A DNA stretch of 64,000 bases from assembly GCA_030533445.1 (NCBI GenBank), contig CM060081.1, positions 16,767,655 to 16,831,654 on the forward strand, in the 5' to 3' direction. The first letter of the stretch is position 1; each line of letters opens with the position of its first letter. Positions 1-11,704 of this stretch are shown one piece after another. The DNA is from Cyprinodon diabolis. Lineage: Eukaryota; Chordata; Actinopteri; Cyprinodontiformes; Cyprinodontidae. Below the pieces are notes generated by a model. It was not told where the DNA came from. It saw only the letters and a list, made by a program, of their open reading frames with translations, and did not search any database. Position numbers and translations under genes: made by a program.

Positions 1-525
1 TAGCATCTGTCAAGAAAACAAAGCAGTACTTGGATGAGTGCTTCCTTAGTTAAAATATTTAGGCTGAGTTTCCTCAGTATAAGAAATACTTTTTACAATG
101 TGGCCGTTTCACAGTCTTTGGTAATAGTTGACTGAATTTTAGATAATGCAGAAAGAGCAGATGAGCTCATGGTAAAGAGATCATTTACGGTAGCATGAAA
201 ATGACAGGGGAAGCAACAACTAAAAAAAGGGAACCTAAACTCACTTACTAATCTATTTTGCAAACTGACTGCTTCAAGAGAGGAACAGAGGTGCTTCTGT
301 TACTAAAGGTTAATTGTAAGGAATATATGCTACTCTGTAACAACATAGTCTCTAATACAAGGAAGTGGCAGCTACATTGGTATTGCTCTCCATACATCAT
401 ACTGCAGCACAGACACCTCTAGTGTGGATGGACACTGGATTTCTAATGTAGAGTGCCCTGTCAACCTATACTAAATTCTCATTTAGGAGTTACTTTTTTA
501 TTGATTGTGGTTTGTTTGTTTGTTT

Positions 526-852
526 GAAGCAACTTCTTTTTTGATTGAATGATAAAGACACAAATGTCCTACCCATTATATGGTCCAATCAAAAAACAAT
601 GTTACTTCAATTAAAAAAGTTGCTTTAAGCAAAAAAGACTGGACTTCTATCAAATAAAACATTTTCAGTCAAAGAAAAGCAGTGTTCAAATGTATTTTTT
701 TTGTCTCAAATATATTATTTGCATTCAAATACTTTTTGCTTTGATTGAGAAGTTTTTTGTTCATTGAGGTGAAGATATTTTTAATTGAAAATATATTTTT
801 TTAAATAAAGCAACCTTTTTTTTGATTGAATGATAAAGATACAAACCTACCT
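526..852. repeat. Dispersed-repeat-like segment framed by a ~45-bp direct repeat
   Basis: The motif AAGCAAC...TTTTTTGATTGAATGATAAAGA followed by ACAAA and CTACC occurs at 526-573 and again at 807-852 with few changes. Between them are further TCAATCAAA/TTGATTGA pieces and an inverted AAAGTTGCTTTAAGC. This looks like a non-coding teleost repeat with internal duplication. Its class and outer ends are not determined. Confidence 0.45.
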
Positions 853-3369
853 TCATAAGAAACTGATATACTGAATATTGGCAGAGCTAACAAAGTATTA
901 ACAATCACCCTTGGCCAGGCTGCATTTTGTAACAGGAGGAAGCAAACTCCTCAAGCCAGACAACTCAAAAAGAGAAACACAATTAACAGATGATGTCACG
1001 GTCAGTGACCTCTAGGAGCTCTCTTCATGCAACTGGGATTATCCACCACCTCAGTGATAGGCAGTACCTGTTCTCCAGCAAGATCATTCCTCATTATAAA
1101 TTCAACCCCCTGAACAAGAAATGAGTATCTCACAGCAAACTTGAAAAATCCAGAGGCCAACTCGGACTTTAGGTGAACAAGATGCAAAGGTGTATATAGG
1201 CCATTCCAATTTCTTGTACCGTAGACATTTGAAAACCACACAGTGCTGTTTTGTTCCCACACCGTTCAAGGATTCAAGGAATTCTTAATAGTCATACCAG
1301 TTTACATTTTAATGCTTGCAATATGAAATTTGAAATCAGGTCTCAGTTCACTAAGCTTCATATTCAAATAAAGAAAGAGAAATCGATTAAGCTGAATTTA
1401 GTGCAGCTCACGTTCAGCAGTCTAACACTTAGCGATGGAAACAGTTTCTGATCCTGGGGGTTTAGCTCTGGATGCTACCCTAGGGGAGAGGCTGGAAAAG
1501 TGTGTTGGATGGGTGGAGTCCTCCATGATGCGGAGCACCCTCCCCCCGCATCTTGATGCATAGAGGTCCGAGGTGGAGGGAGGTTGTATTGTCATACCAA
1601 AATATACAGGTGTTTTTAAGAGCCAGATAAAAAGCTCATGGAGATCGTTCTTTCTAGATTGTAACACTTGCTTTTATGTGGAACTTATTTTGCTTTTACC
1701 TTGTCTTGAGATTTTGTACAAATTCAAAAATTAGCAAAACTAAACATTTGTTTTCAAACATATTTCTCTTTCTCAACTTTAGTATTATTTAAGTTCTATT
1801 TCTCCAACTTAACATTAAAAACATTAAAAGAGCAGCTTTTAATGTTTGTGCTCCTTTTGTACAGTTTTGTGATTTTTTTTGTATGAAAGAGGCTGTATAT
1901 ATCGCACTTGCTTGCTTAATTCAAACAGACTGAGTCCCTTTGAAGCGGCTTCTGTTCTTCTGTGGTTGCAGCTAATTCTCTATTTTGTTAACGTGTCAAG
2001 CAATTCCTCATTGTTTATGCTCCTTTATAGCCTCTGCCCACAAGAAACACGAGCAGATCATTAATGTATTGCTTATTTCTGTCAGCCACTGCAGGGGGTC
2101 TATCGCTGCTTCCACTGTCTTTCCAAATTCATGAAAAATTAATGAGGCCCTCTTTTTAGAGGATGTTCTCCCACCGTACCAGGTTCTATGATCACAGAGG
2201 AGTTTGTCTGTTCTCATCAGCATTTTAGCTGTAAAGGACTAGCACAAAAAAGGCAGCCGAATTTATTACAATGAACCCCCCCACCACCATCCCCCAATAA
2301 GCACACACCAAATAGGGCAGCTTTACAAAGGACCCTAATCGGTGTCTTTAGTACCAATCCACTAAAACAACAATATCCTCTTCAAACAGCATGTCAAAGC
2401 ACAGCATGCTTACATAAAACAACGTCCACTTGTCTCCACGCACAGCAGGTCCATCTCCAGCAGCTATTTTATGTTCTCAGTGAATGATGGAATTATATAT
2501 GAAGAGTCAGAAATGCAGTAAATGCAAGGAAACATGCTGTTAATATATCTAAATATGTGATTTGTTACCATCCTCCTGGCCTGAACTGCTTCTATAATTG
2601 GGTCTTTTCGTGACTTGCTGTGTGCAGTGACGTTCTCTGGAAAAGATCCATCTTGAGATGGATGTTCGTGTCAGTAGGAGAAATATGAGTAAACTTGTTT
2701 TGTTTATGAATAATTTTTGAATCTCTCTTGAACAACCTGAGTTCCTCAGGGAAGAAGTGATGGGGGATCAGCCACCTAAAAATGAATGTCTGAAATAACA
2801 CAAAGCTGAAGCTACAGAGATGCCATTTTGTGAAAGTTTAAACTGTGGGTTCGTTATATTTCTAGTTCATTTCTTTCAATTCATTTGGAGCTAAAACGAA
2901 ATCAACTTTCTACCAGTTTCTAACTTCATTGCCTTGAATTTTGTGACTTTGGTGCCTTTAAAAGCTGTTCTGCATCCTGTTGAAAATCATTTGTAAAGCC
3001 AAATTTTGCAAGTTTGGATGTTCTGACTGTCTGACTTTTTTGTCCCTGATACTGATCCGAGTCATTTTAGATTGAAATAATAGGTTATTTTTTCTGAAGT
3101 GGGATAATCAATAAAAAGAGTGGTGTCATACAATCGAAAGAACAGAATAGAATATAATAGAATAGAACAGAGATTTGTGTGGGACTGGTAGAAAGAACAA
3201 CACAGTAGACACCAGAATTACTGTACACAATTATCAACATATAAAATTATAAGCTGTAAAGCAAAAGATGAAAAAAGAAATTAGCAAGGATAAAGCAGTG
3301 TTAAGTTATTGATAAGTTATTGATAAATAAATAAAAAGAAAAACAGCAGCAGAACACAGTTGCGCTAAG

Positions 3370-3705
3370 TAGTGTTGTACCAATGCTATTTTTTGGCCCC
3401 GATACCTGTCTGTGCAATATTTGCCATACGCATAACATACTGATACCATCTGTTTGAAATTGATGTGTGTGTATATATATGAAGAACTGCATACTACTTG
3501 GATGTAAAATAATACCCACATGGCTTTGTCAAGCTGCTGCCTACCTTTGTGAAGCAGGAAAAAGACTAACCTGCCTACCTGGAATTGGTGACAATAGTTG
3601 CATAAACTTTTGGCTCTCAACATCGTATCGGTGCCCTATTTGTTGGTACTCGCGGATACCACCATTTTAGTGCTGTATCGGGGTATTGGTATCGGTGCAT
3701 CACTA
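3370..3705. mobile_element. hAT-type MITE, 336 bp, 8-bp TSD
   Basis: The ends are imperfect inverted repeats: left TAGTGTTGTACCAATGCTAT, right (reverse complement) TAGTGATGCACCGATACCAA. The flanks are GCGCTAAG (3362-3369) and GTGCTAAG (3706-3713), a 7/8 match consistent with the 8-bp target duplication of hAT elements. It has no transposase, so it is non-autonomous. Open frames inside it are incidental. Confidence 0.8.
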
Positions 3706-4203
3706 GTGCTAAGCATTATTGTTGAAAAGACCACTCCCAGTTGAACAGTACAAATTTTTTTAAAATTACTTTACAACAATCTTTCTTTTAAATTACTTTA
3801 GCAGCTCTTTTAAATAGATCCAATTACTATTATTATTTATTTCAGATGATTAGACCATGGCAATCAACAGTAGATATTAACACAATTCATAATTTAAAGT
3901 CAGGTGGAAGTCATATTTAGCTTTAGTTTTTTATTTAATTCTTAATTCACTGCAACTTGTAACTTAAGTAGCCAGTATTTAGGGACTGTGGTCAGAGGAT
4001 TGCCTCTGATACAGACCCTAGGTAAAATTGTAGATAACAAACTTCCCATCTGTGGAACAGTAAATGCTAAATAGAGGGTATTAGTAAAAACAAAAAAAAC
4101 CAAAAAAAAACAAAACAAACATAGAATATGCAGTTTGTTCATTATATTTTATAAGTTTTATTATTAGTACTTTTATAAGTAAAAACTACTTGTAATTTGT
4201 TAT

Positions 4204-4205
<2 letters not shown>

Positions 4206-4234
<29 letters not shown>
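4206..4234. repeat. Poly-T run
   Basis: An uninterrupted run of about 29 T, with no retroposon body evident next to it. Confidence 0.8.
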
Positions 4235-4239
<5 letters not shown>

Positions 4240-4438
4240 AATCAGGATTCTAACTTAGAGTAACATAGTTTAAGTTTTGGTAAACGCAAAAAGTAAAACT
4301 TTAATAGTTAAGGTTAAGCCCTAAATTTTTTTATGGAAGTTCCTTTTATTACAGCGTGGATTTAGAAGGTGGAAACTTCAGTCTGTATGAACCTGTCTTT
4401 TGTTTTTACCAGATCATTTTAGCAGTTATATATTCTAC

Positions 4439-4742
4439 ATGCTGGCACAGTTTGTATCACTGTTGCCTTAAAGCAAGATGGTTTGATTTCCGGCCTGGGG
4501 TCTTTCTCCGTGGAGTTTGCATGTTCTCCCTGTGCCTGTGTGGGTTCTCTCCGGGTACCCCGGCTTCTTCCCAAAGTCAAAAAACATGACTGTTTTGTTA
4601 ATTGGCTTCTCTAAATTGTCTGTAGGTGTGAGTGTGTGTCACCTGTCCAGGGTGTCACCACCTTACGCCCATAGTCCGCTGAAGATAGGCACCGGCCTCA
4701 CTGTGACACTGATGAAATAAGTGGGAGAACATGGATGGATGG
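4439..4742 (+). mobile_element. tRNA-derived SINE-like element with (TGGA)n tail, copy 1
   Basis: The head has an A-box-like TGGCACAGTTT and a B-box-like GGTTTGATTTCC (4478-4489) at pol III promoter spacing. The body follows (GTTTGCATGTTCTCCCTGTG...), ending in CCGCTGAAGATAGGCACC and a short ATGGATGGATGGA tail. It is a widespread teleost repeat type. Copies 2 and 3 are at 20625-20830 (- strand) and 39640-39810 (+). It is somewhat decayed. Confidence 0.7.
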
Positions 4743-4974
4743 AGTTATATATTCTGTTATTTATTCATTTTTTTGCACAAATTATTTGAATATGGCTTAA
4801 AAATGCCTAGAAAAAATACATATATACAGTTCACTTACAGCAATAATCATAACAGCTAACAGTGCTATCAGTGCTGCTGTTTTTTTTGTTGTCATTTTTT
4901 TTTGTTTTGATTTTCTGGAATATTGATCAAACATCTAAAAAAGGCTACATCTGCACTCCTCTTGTGTTTTTCAG

Positions 4975-5135
4975 TACATAAAAGCTTTCTACAATAAGAC
5001 CTGGATGGAAAGATATGGGGAACCTATTCTTCCAGAGACATCCACTCTTCTGTGGTCCATCACTGTGTCCATATTTGCCATCGGAGGCCTTCTTGGAACT
5101 TTATCAGTCTCTTCGATTATCAAAGTAGTAGGACG
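4975..5135 (+). CDS. slc2a9: SLC2A9-like exon: extracellular loop 1, TM2, start of TM2-3 loop (human residues ~84-137)
   Basis: This 161-nt exon follows a pyrimidine-rich tract ending in TTTTTCAG and is followed by the donor GTGAGT. It reads from [10 protein letters not shown] to SSIIKVVGR. The motif N-K-T at residues 7-9 is an N-glycosylation sequon at the place of the single GLUT9 glycosylation site (human N90). The hydrophobic run from [10 protein letters not shown] through AIGGLLGTL is TM2; its Thr matches human T125. The last codon (Arg) is split across the intron after two bases and opens the GRK motif of the cytoplasmic TM2-3 loop. The frame begins in phase 0, so the preceding exon must end with a complete codon, as expected after the NAPTP segment in human GLUT9. 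This is an internal exon, so no start codon is expected. Confidence 0.93.
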
Positions 5136-6226
5136 GTGAGTTGAATTAAATCCTACTGAAAAGGTAAGTGCAGTGCATTTCTGATTAGAGTTAATAAATC
5201 AGGGCATTATTTTGGTATTACTTTTTGATATGAAAAACAAAATGCATCCTTGGGGCTTTCAGTGGAATTAAGATAAGTAACACGCTGTTTCTTAAATGGG
5301 ACTTGATTAATTAAGCATCAGTAAGTGGAGGGAACCTCTGTTAAATTTGAATGATTGCCAGCCATCCATGCTTGTTTAAACATTTCACACTCAGTCAACA
5401 AGGAAGGATATCAACAGCTGTCATGGAGAATTATAAATAGCTGCTAATCAGTTTGATAAAAACTGTGAACCAATTTCCAAACAATTTCCCTTTTCCCAAC
5501 AAGAGTTAAAACAATCATTTACTTAGTGAACAATTTTTGCATGAGTGGACTTCCTGGAAAGTTCACCCCAGTGTGAGACTGTAGATTGATAGGAGAAGTA
5601 ATGAAAGACAAGTCGGTGGAAGGATTAATTGTATAACAGATGAGAACCCAGAGTGGATCAGAAGATTGCAGAGTAATTGCTGCATATTGCTTTTTTCAGA
5701 GTTGCTTCAGATTTCAGTGCAAGAGTATTTTTTTCCCTCTCAGTATAAAGTATTTTTTTCTATTAGTATCTTCTCATGTAATTCGAGACTTAAATCAGAG
5801 CTGATCATACATACCTCATGTGACACAAGTGCCAACAAACTTCATTTTTTCCCCCCTGACATTATACAAGACAAGTAGTGCATAGCTGGGATGTTTTAGA
5901 TAGCATATATCATTTTAAAGGTTTTCCTGATTAAAATATAAAAGGATTGTCCTGTTTGTGTATTCATGTACACTTTTTATAACTGCCTTTTACTTCTATT
6001 GTAGTCATCGGTGTTTTAGGGTCTATCTGGACCTGCCTTGGACAAATAGAGTGGAGCTCAAATGAAGTCATATCAAAGTGGAAACATCTAAGTGTAAATA
6101 GTGTCACAGACCGTAATTTCTACTTGAGTCTGTACTTCAATTATTAATTTGCAGAAACCACTATTATGTAACTTAAACCATTCATTTGAGGCTTATACTG
6201 TATATTTAAGGTTTCTTATCTTAAAG

Positions 6227-6375
6227 CTACAGTGTGTAACTTTTAGCGATCTAGCGGTCAGACTGCAGACTGCAGCAACATGAACATCTCCCCCCCACCG
6301 CTTCTCCCTCCCAACAGTACGGCGAGCGTTACGGGACAAAATGTCTTCCACGACGTCCTCATCACCTACCTTCTC
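6227..6375. mobile_element. Fragment of a short teleost DNA-transposon-like repeat
   Basis: AGCTACAGTGTGTAACTTTT followed by AGCGATCTAGCGGTCAGAC is a terminus I recognise from common fish MITE-like repeats. The matching opposite terminus was not found, so the copy is truncated or too diverged. The class is uncertain. Confidence 0.4.
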
Positions 6376-6499
6376 AAGTGATGAGGACTGGTGCTCTTGG
6401 TCACATAACTTTCAAAACTATTCAGTGTCTCTTTATTGAAAAATCTCCCCCACACTCTCAAACTGCATTTTATTGGCTCTCACGCTGCTTAAGAATAGC

Positions 6500-6612
6500 A
6501 TTGCCCCATCATGATGGTGCCAACGTTTTGCTTTATGATCAGAACGGTGTGTTCATGGTGACGTGCAGTAGTGGTTTTCCATCATACATAGTGTATTCAA
6601 TTCTGCTCTCCA
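6500..6612. repeat. Remnant of a dispersed repeat (CATGATGGTGCCAACG... type)
   Basis: The string with CATCATGATGGTGCCAACG, then GTGTGTTCATGGTGACGTGC and TTTTCCATCATACATAGTG, resembles a common fish dispersed repeat. A second diverged piece (ACAGCATGATAGTGCAACCACC) is at 50033-50100. Recognition is from memory and class is not assigned. Confidence 0.35.
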
Positions 6613-9313
6613 TGGCTTGTGCAAAACTTTAAGGAAAACTGGCAGTCCTTTTAGATTTGCTATACTGTACCTACATGCTACATGTCCAACTGTCCCCGCT
6701 TTTATACTGACACAGTTCAGATTACGCTTTTTTTCTCTTTGTCTGGCCTTTTAGAATTTTTAAATTCCAAATCTGATAAGAATCCTTATGATTCCTTGTC
6801 TTTTAGCCCGTACCCTCTAAGGATTCTTTGTATATACTTTACAGTCATTGGTTCTCATGCTGCACTTTTAAAAACGTGGACTCATAATATATAAGTTGCA
6901 AAATAAAAATGGCATATCTCATGCTTTCTGCTCCAGTAGTGAGTTCATTCCCCTAATTTCCCTTGAACAGATAGTTGGACAGACAGCTTGTCCTATTAGG
7001 CAGCGGTTGCCAAGAAGTTGTTATACCCACTCTAGTGTTCTCCCTGTTGTCTAAAGCCCAAAAGCACAGTTATGTGAAAATGATTTTTGGTGACTTATTA
7101 CCCCTCTAGCAATGTACTACTTAAGTTAAAACAGGAGAAGAGAAAAATTGAGTTACTTTTGATCTAACAGGAGGGCTATGACAACTTTTCCTGCACACTG
7201 AGATCAAGTCTCACAGCTAGTGTAATGATTTTCTCAGGGTTTGGACAAGTGAGGTAGCTTCACATCATTTGTGTGTAGGGCTGTGAGCCCTCAACCCACC
7301 GGGGGCTGACTAAGGCTAGACATCACCTACTGTGCTTTGAAAATAATTTCAATTCAGAAGAATCCATTAACCACTAATTACCAGGACATCAGTGTCAGAG
7401 CAGGGGAAGAATTCTGACACTCATTCTTTCTATTTGTGGCCATTACAACACCCTAAGCTTCACCTTGAATCTTTCTCTAGATTTCTCTTGTGTGTCGATT
7501 GAGAGCTTTAATTTTTTTTTATATATGCTCTGTTAGACATCTTTTGCCCAGCTGGTTATCCTGAATAGGCTGACTTTCAGATGTCAGGGTGAATAATAGC
7601 AAAGGAAGACACATGCAGCGATCAAAGACAGCAATTCTATAAAAAAGTGACCAAAAAGTTCATTAAAAGTTTTCAAGTAAAGCTAAGGTTAATGTTTTTT
7701 AATATTCTTTTTCATAATAGACAGGATATGAAGACAGCATTGCATGTAATTTTTTTTTTCTAACTATGATTTCATGTTAGTGAGGTTTGAGATGGTTTGC
7801 TTTTCTCTCGCAACAGTTAAAATGAGCAACTGCTCCTTTGAACCCTGACATTGTGGGATTTTAGGTCAGAACATTTTTCTCTTTAGTCTAAATAGCTTAG
7901 TTTCATCATAAAGTGTGTGTATCAAATATTATATATTCGAGAATGGTAATGTATATAAAACATTTTTTGAAAGTAGGTTTACCTGGATGCAAATAAGTTC
8001 ATACATATACATGAAGCTTGTTTCATTTTGTTGACATTCAGAGGCATTTTTAAAGGGCATTTTGAAGAAAACCAGTTTCCCAAGTTTTTTGTAATTGAAT
8101 ATTTTATGAAACAGGTTATGAATCATATATGAAAAATCCTCTTGGTTAAATCTTGAATCCATATATTTTCAATATGATGGAGTTTTGTGCATCCATGTGG
8201 TAGCAAACTAGAGATTGAGCCTGAACTAATAGATACCCCTATAAGATTTATAGAGCGAGGAATCAGATTAAAAGAGTAATCTTTTGTTTTATTATCAGCA
8301 TTTTAATTTTTTCAAATCCTGCATATGGTTTGAAGCATTCAAAGTGCTGTAAAACACCAAGGAATGAGAAAATATTTACTGTCAAATCTTTTGTATAAAA
8401 AAACAATTCTACACATATCTGACTCTTTAATTTTTACTGTTTTTGCCATCGTGTTTAATTTATCTGATTTGATTCACCGTTGTTTAAAAATAGTACCCTT
8501 CTCAGTAGTGTGAAAAATAATAACTTTGTTTCCATGTTTGCTTACATAAAAAGGATAATAATATGGTTTGCTTCAGTGGATTTATTTCAAGTTTACTCAG
8601 AAAGATATTACACCTCAAAGCGCTTAAAGGAGTCACCTGCTTTGATATAGTTAAAGTCTCTTGGGATTTCCAAAGGGACATTTCATGTTGTTTTTGGTGT
8701 GTGAAAGGTAAAAATATGAGAGTCAGGCTACGTTTGTCCTGGAGCACAGGGGAATTGAAATTAGCTTTGAAAAGCCTCCCTGAAGGTTTAACAGTTTGTT
8801 GGCCCTTTCAGTGTGGAGCTAGCTCTATATTTTAGGTGAAAGCTCTTAGATAGAGGTCCCATGCCAGAGGTAGTGCCAAAATTTTTTCCCTGGGTTGAAG
8901 GGGCAGGGTTGTGCTCAGCAAGATATCCTGCAGTGTTTTGGGCAAACGAAAAAGGTGAAATATAGTAGATGTTTGTCTGTACTTAAAACTTATATAACTG
9001 CATTTGAGTGTTTTCACCTAAGGGGCTTTATTTTGTGGTTATACATCCTTTCCATCCACTTTGTCCTTTTAAAGCCGGAAAAAAATGCAGTCTTTCTTTT
9101 TTCTTAGTACAAAGTGTCTGAAGTCTCCACACTTCTGTATGTTTTACTTCTGAGTGCCTTGTGGAAATGTTCTGACAAATGTGAGATGTGCTTGCTGTGC
9201 ACTTTTTAATCTTAATTAAAGCTTCAGCAAATGTCTTGCTATCATGTCTATACCTAATGTTCTCTTTTATTTCTCTTATAGTGTCATGTCTTTATTGTTT
9301 TTCTGTCTTACAG

Positions 9314-9438
9314 AAAGGGATCCTTGCTGCTGAATAACTGCTTTTCACTGATAGCTGCTTTATTACTTTCACTGGGCGAGATATCAAAATCTTTCGAGAT
9401 GCTCATCATCGGCCGGATCATTATGGGGGTAAACTCAG
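9314..9438 (+). CDS. slc2a9: SLC2A9-like exon: TM3 and most of TM4 (human residues ~137-179)
   Basis: This 125-nt exon lies between TGTCTTACAG and GTCAGTG. Its first base completes the split Arg, giving the family's G-R-K signature. It then reads through LLLNNCFSLIAALLLSLGE (TM3) and FEMLIIGRIIMGVNS (start of TM4). The Arg of IIGRIIMG sits at human R171, a position mutated in renal hypouricaemia. Human GLUT9 has ID-GG where this protein has VN-SG, so the charged Asp is replaced by Asn. The exon ends one base into a Gly codon. Length, phase and sequence all fit a class II GLUT exon; no frame breaks are seen. Confidence 0.93.
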
Positions 9439-10206
9439 GTCAGTGTGCAACTAAATGACACATTTTTTCATTCAACTAAGAGCCTGATCTTCATAAAGTT
9501 TCCATGTCTTAAACCAGACGTGTGTACAGTACATGCAGAGCAGACCTTCAAAGAAGGCGCAAACTGATTTCCGATAGCAGAGAGTGTGGAAACCTTTTTC
9601 TGCACGCGTGTCTTCATCAATATGCAGATCATATTCTTATGACCAAAGCGCACAAACTCATGGGTAGAGGATATGCAAATGTAAACATTTACCACAGGCA
9701 AAGCAATTATTTCAAATTGGAAACTGAACTGCATCAGCAATTGTTGCGTCTTTTTTAGTACTTCTAAAAGTCAGGTGCAAAAAAACTGATTTGCATAAAT
9801 ATCTGCTGTCATTGTTGCCACCAAGGAGTCATTGGTACAATACCAGGGGTTGGAGAGAGATTCTGTGTGCATTTAAACATATTTGGACCTTCTCAAATAT
9901 CAATACTAAAGGAACATTAAAAAGGAAAGTTATGCAGCAAGACGGAAGATCTTAATACAATCAAACCAAATCACAAAAAATGATTGGACTTAATCTTTTT
10001 TTGGACTTATTTGTTGCATGGTTATTAAAAAAGAAAGAATATTAAAAGAGTCTTTCAAGAGACGTGGGGTGGGGCATTGAAAGGGCGCATCGTAGCAGGA
10101 ATTTTTGTTCTCCCTTGATTTAATAAAACATAACCGCAATGCATGGTTGTTTTCATTTCTTCTTTTTGTATGTAACACTTCGAGGCTACGAGTCTGTGAG
10201 TGAATA

Positions 10207-11480
10207 CACTGCCTGGCCAAAAACAAAGTCGCCACCTGGATTCAACCAAGCAAAGAGGAACGCAGTAATTATCCTATTGGATCCTATTGGATAATTACTG
10301 CATGGGTGATTATCTTTCAGCTGGCAACAAGTTATTTAACCCCAACTGGTGCAATGACTTGCTTCTCATTTCCTAAACAACCATGTCGAAAGACACATCC
10401 CGTGGTCGAGGGAAATGATGTTAGTCTGTTTGAGAAGGGTCTAATCATTGGCATGCATCAAGCAGAGAAAACATCTAAAGAGATTGCAGAAACTACTGAA
10501 ATTGGGTAAGGAACTGGCCAACGTATTATTAAAAACTGGAAGGATAGTGGGGACCCATCATCTTCAAGGAAGAAATGTGGCTGGAAAAAAATCCTGAATG
10601 ATCGTGATCGGCGATCACTTAAACGTGTGGTGAGATTAAATCAAAGAAAAACAACAGTAGAACTCAGGGCTATGTTTAATACTGAAAGTAAGAGCATTCC
10701 CACACGCACAATGCGAAGGGAACTTAAGGGATTGGGACTGCACAGCTGTGTAGCCGTAAGAAAACCACTAATCAGTGAGGCTAACCGGAAAAAGGCTTCA
10801 ATTTGCTAGGGAGCATAAAAATTGGACTGTGGAGCAATGGAAAAAGGTCATGTGGTCTGATACGTCCAGATTTACCCTGTTCCTGAGTGATGGGCGAATC
10901 AGGGTATGAAGAGAGGCAGGTGAAGTGATGCACCCACCATGCCTAGTGGCTACTGTACAAGCCTGTGGGGGCGGTGTTATGATCTGGGGTTGCTGCAGTT
11001 GGTCAGGTCTAGGTTCAGCAACAGTATGTGTTCAAAGAATGAGGTCAACTGACTACCTGAATATATTGAATGACCAGGTTATTCGATAAATGGAATTTTT
11101 CTTCCCTGATGGAACAGTCATATTCCAAGATGACAATGCCAAGATTCATCAGGCTCAAATTGTGAAAGACTGGTTCAGAGAGCATGACACATCATTTTCA
11201 CACATGGATTGGCCACCACAGAGTCCAGAACTCAACCCCATGAGAATCTTTGGAATGTGCTAGACAGGGCTTTACGCAGCGGTCAGACTCTACCATCATC
11301 AATACAAGATCTTGGTGAAAAATTAATGCAACACTGGGTGGAAATAAATCTTTGGACATTGCAGAAGCTTATCAAAACAATGCCACAGTGAATGTGTGCC
11401 GTAATCAAAGCTAAAGGCGGTCCAACAAAGTATTAGAGTGACTTTTTTTTTGGTGGCGACTTTTTTTTGGCCAGGCAGTG
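10207..11480 (+). mobile_element. Tc1/mariner-type transposon (DD37E-like), 1274 bp, inactive
   Basis: Terminal inverted repeats begin CACTGCCTGGCCAAAAA and continue with AAGTCGCCACC on both sides (left ~10207-10239, right ~11448-11480). The element is flanked by TA on both sides (10205-10206, 11481-11482), the obligatory Tc1/mariner target. The + strand holds a degenerate transposase gene. A 13-bp perfect inverted repeat (GCAGTAATTATCC / GGATAATTACTGC) lies just inside the left end at about 10262-10302. Structure and target are clear; assignment to a DD37E subgroup is inference from residue spacing. Confidence 0.9.
10383..11391 (+). pseudogene. Broken Tc1-like DDE transposase
   Basis: Recognisable pieces include FEKGLIIGMHQAEKTSKEIA (helix-turn-helix start), RRSLKRVVRLNQRKT (second DNA-binding half), then W-S-D (first catalytic Asp at 10859-10861), [12 protein letters not shown] (second Asp at 11129-11131), [10 protein letters not shown] and [11 protein letters not shown] (catalytic Glu at 11242-11244). 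Between the second Asp and the Glu are 37 residues once the 1-base deletion before the Glu codon is allowed for. In-frame stops lie at 10507, 10907 and 11087, and frame shifts near 10410, 10795 and 11241. No functional product is possible. The length is about normal for a ~340-residue Tc1 transposase. Confidence 0.88.
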
Positions 11481-11704
11481 TATTATTTATCATTACCATT
11501 ACTATACTGTTAATTTGTTATCATTATGATCTGCATCTCTGTGGCTTTCAGCCTCATCTCTTGGTCATGACCACTCTCAAAAGACCTGTTGAACAGGCAG
11601 TTTGCACCTTTTAATGGACGGAACCAAATTAGTTTTTATCAGGTAACTTTCACAGCAATCTTTGTAGATCACCTAAAACACGCCCCCCTATTGCACTGTC
11701 ATAA

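Larger units (their letters stand above)
1..4974 (+). other. Partial intron (or 5' flank) upstream of the first recognised exon
   Basis: No coding similarity is recognised here. It holds a dispersed element with a ~45-bp direct repeat (526-852), an imperfect AATAG-type run (3144-3170), a hAT-type MITE (3370-3705), a poly-T run (4206-4234) and a SINE copy (4439-4742). Because the first exon starts in phase 0 in the middle of the protein, at least the 3' part of this stretch is intron. I looked for the TM1 exon (FLYGYN-like) and did not find it. The rest shows nothing I can name. Confidence 0.7.
5136..9313 (+). other. Intron of slc2a9-like gene (4178 bp)
   Basis: GTGAGT...TTACAG intron. It has two decayed repeat fragments (6227-6375 and 6500-6612). 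The rest is AT-rich sequence in which I recognise no gene, RNA or intact element. Confidence 0.9.

Noticed and set aside
3306..3623. 105-codon open frame on the - strand
   Set aside because: It falls mostly inside the hAT MITE at 3370-3705, which is non-coding.
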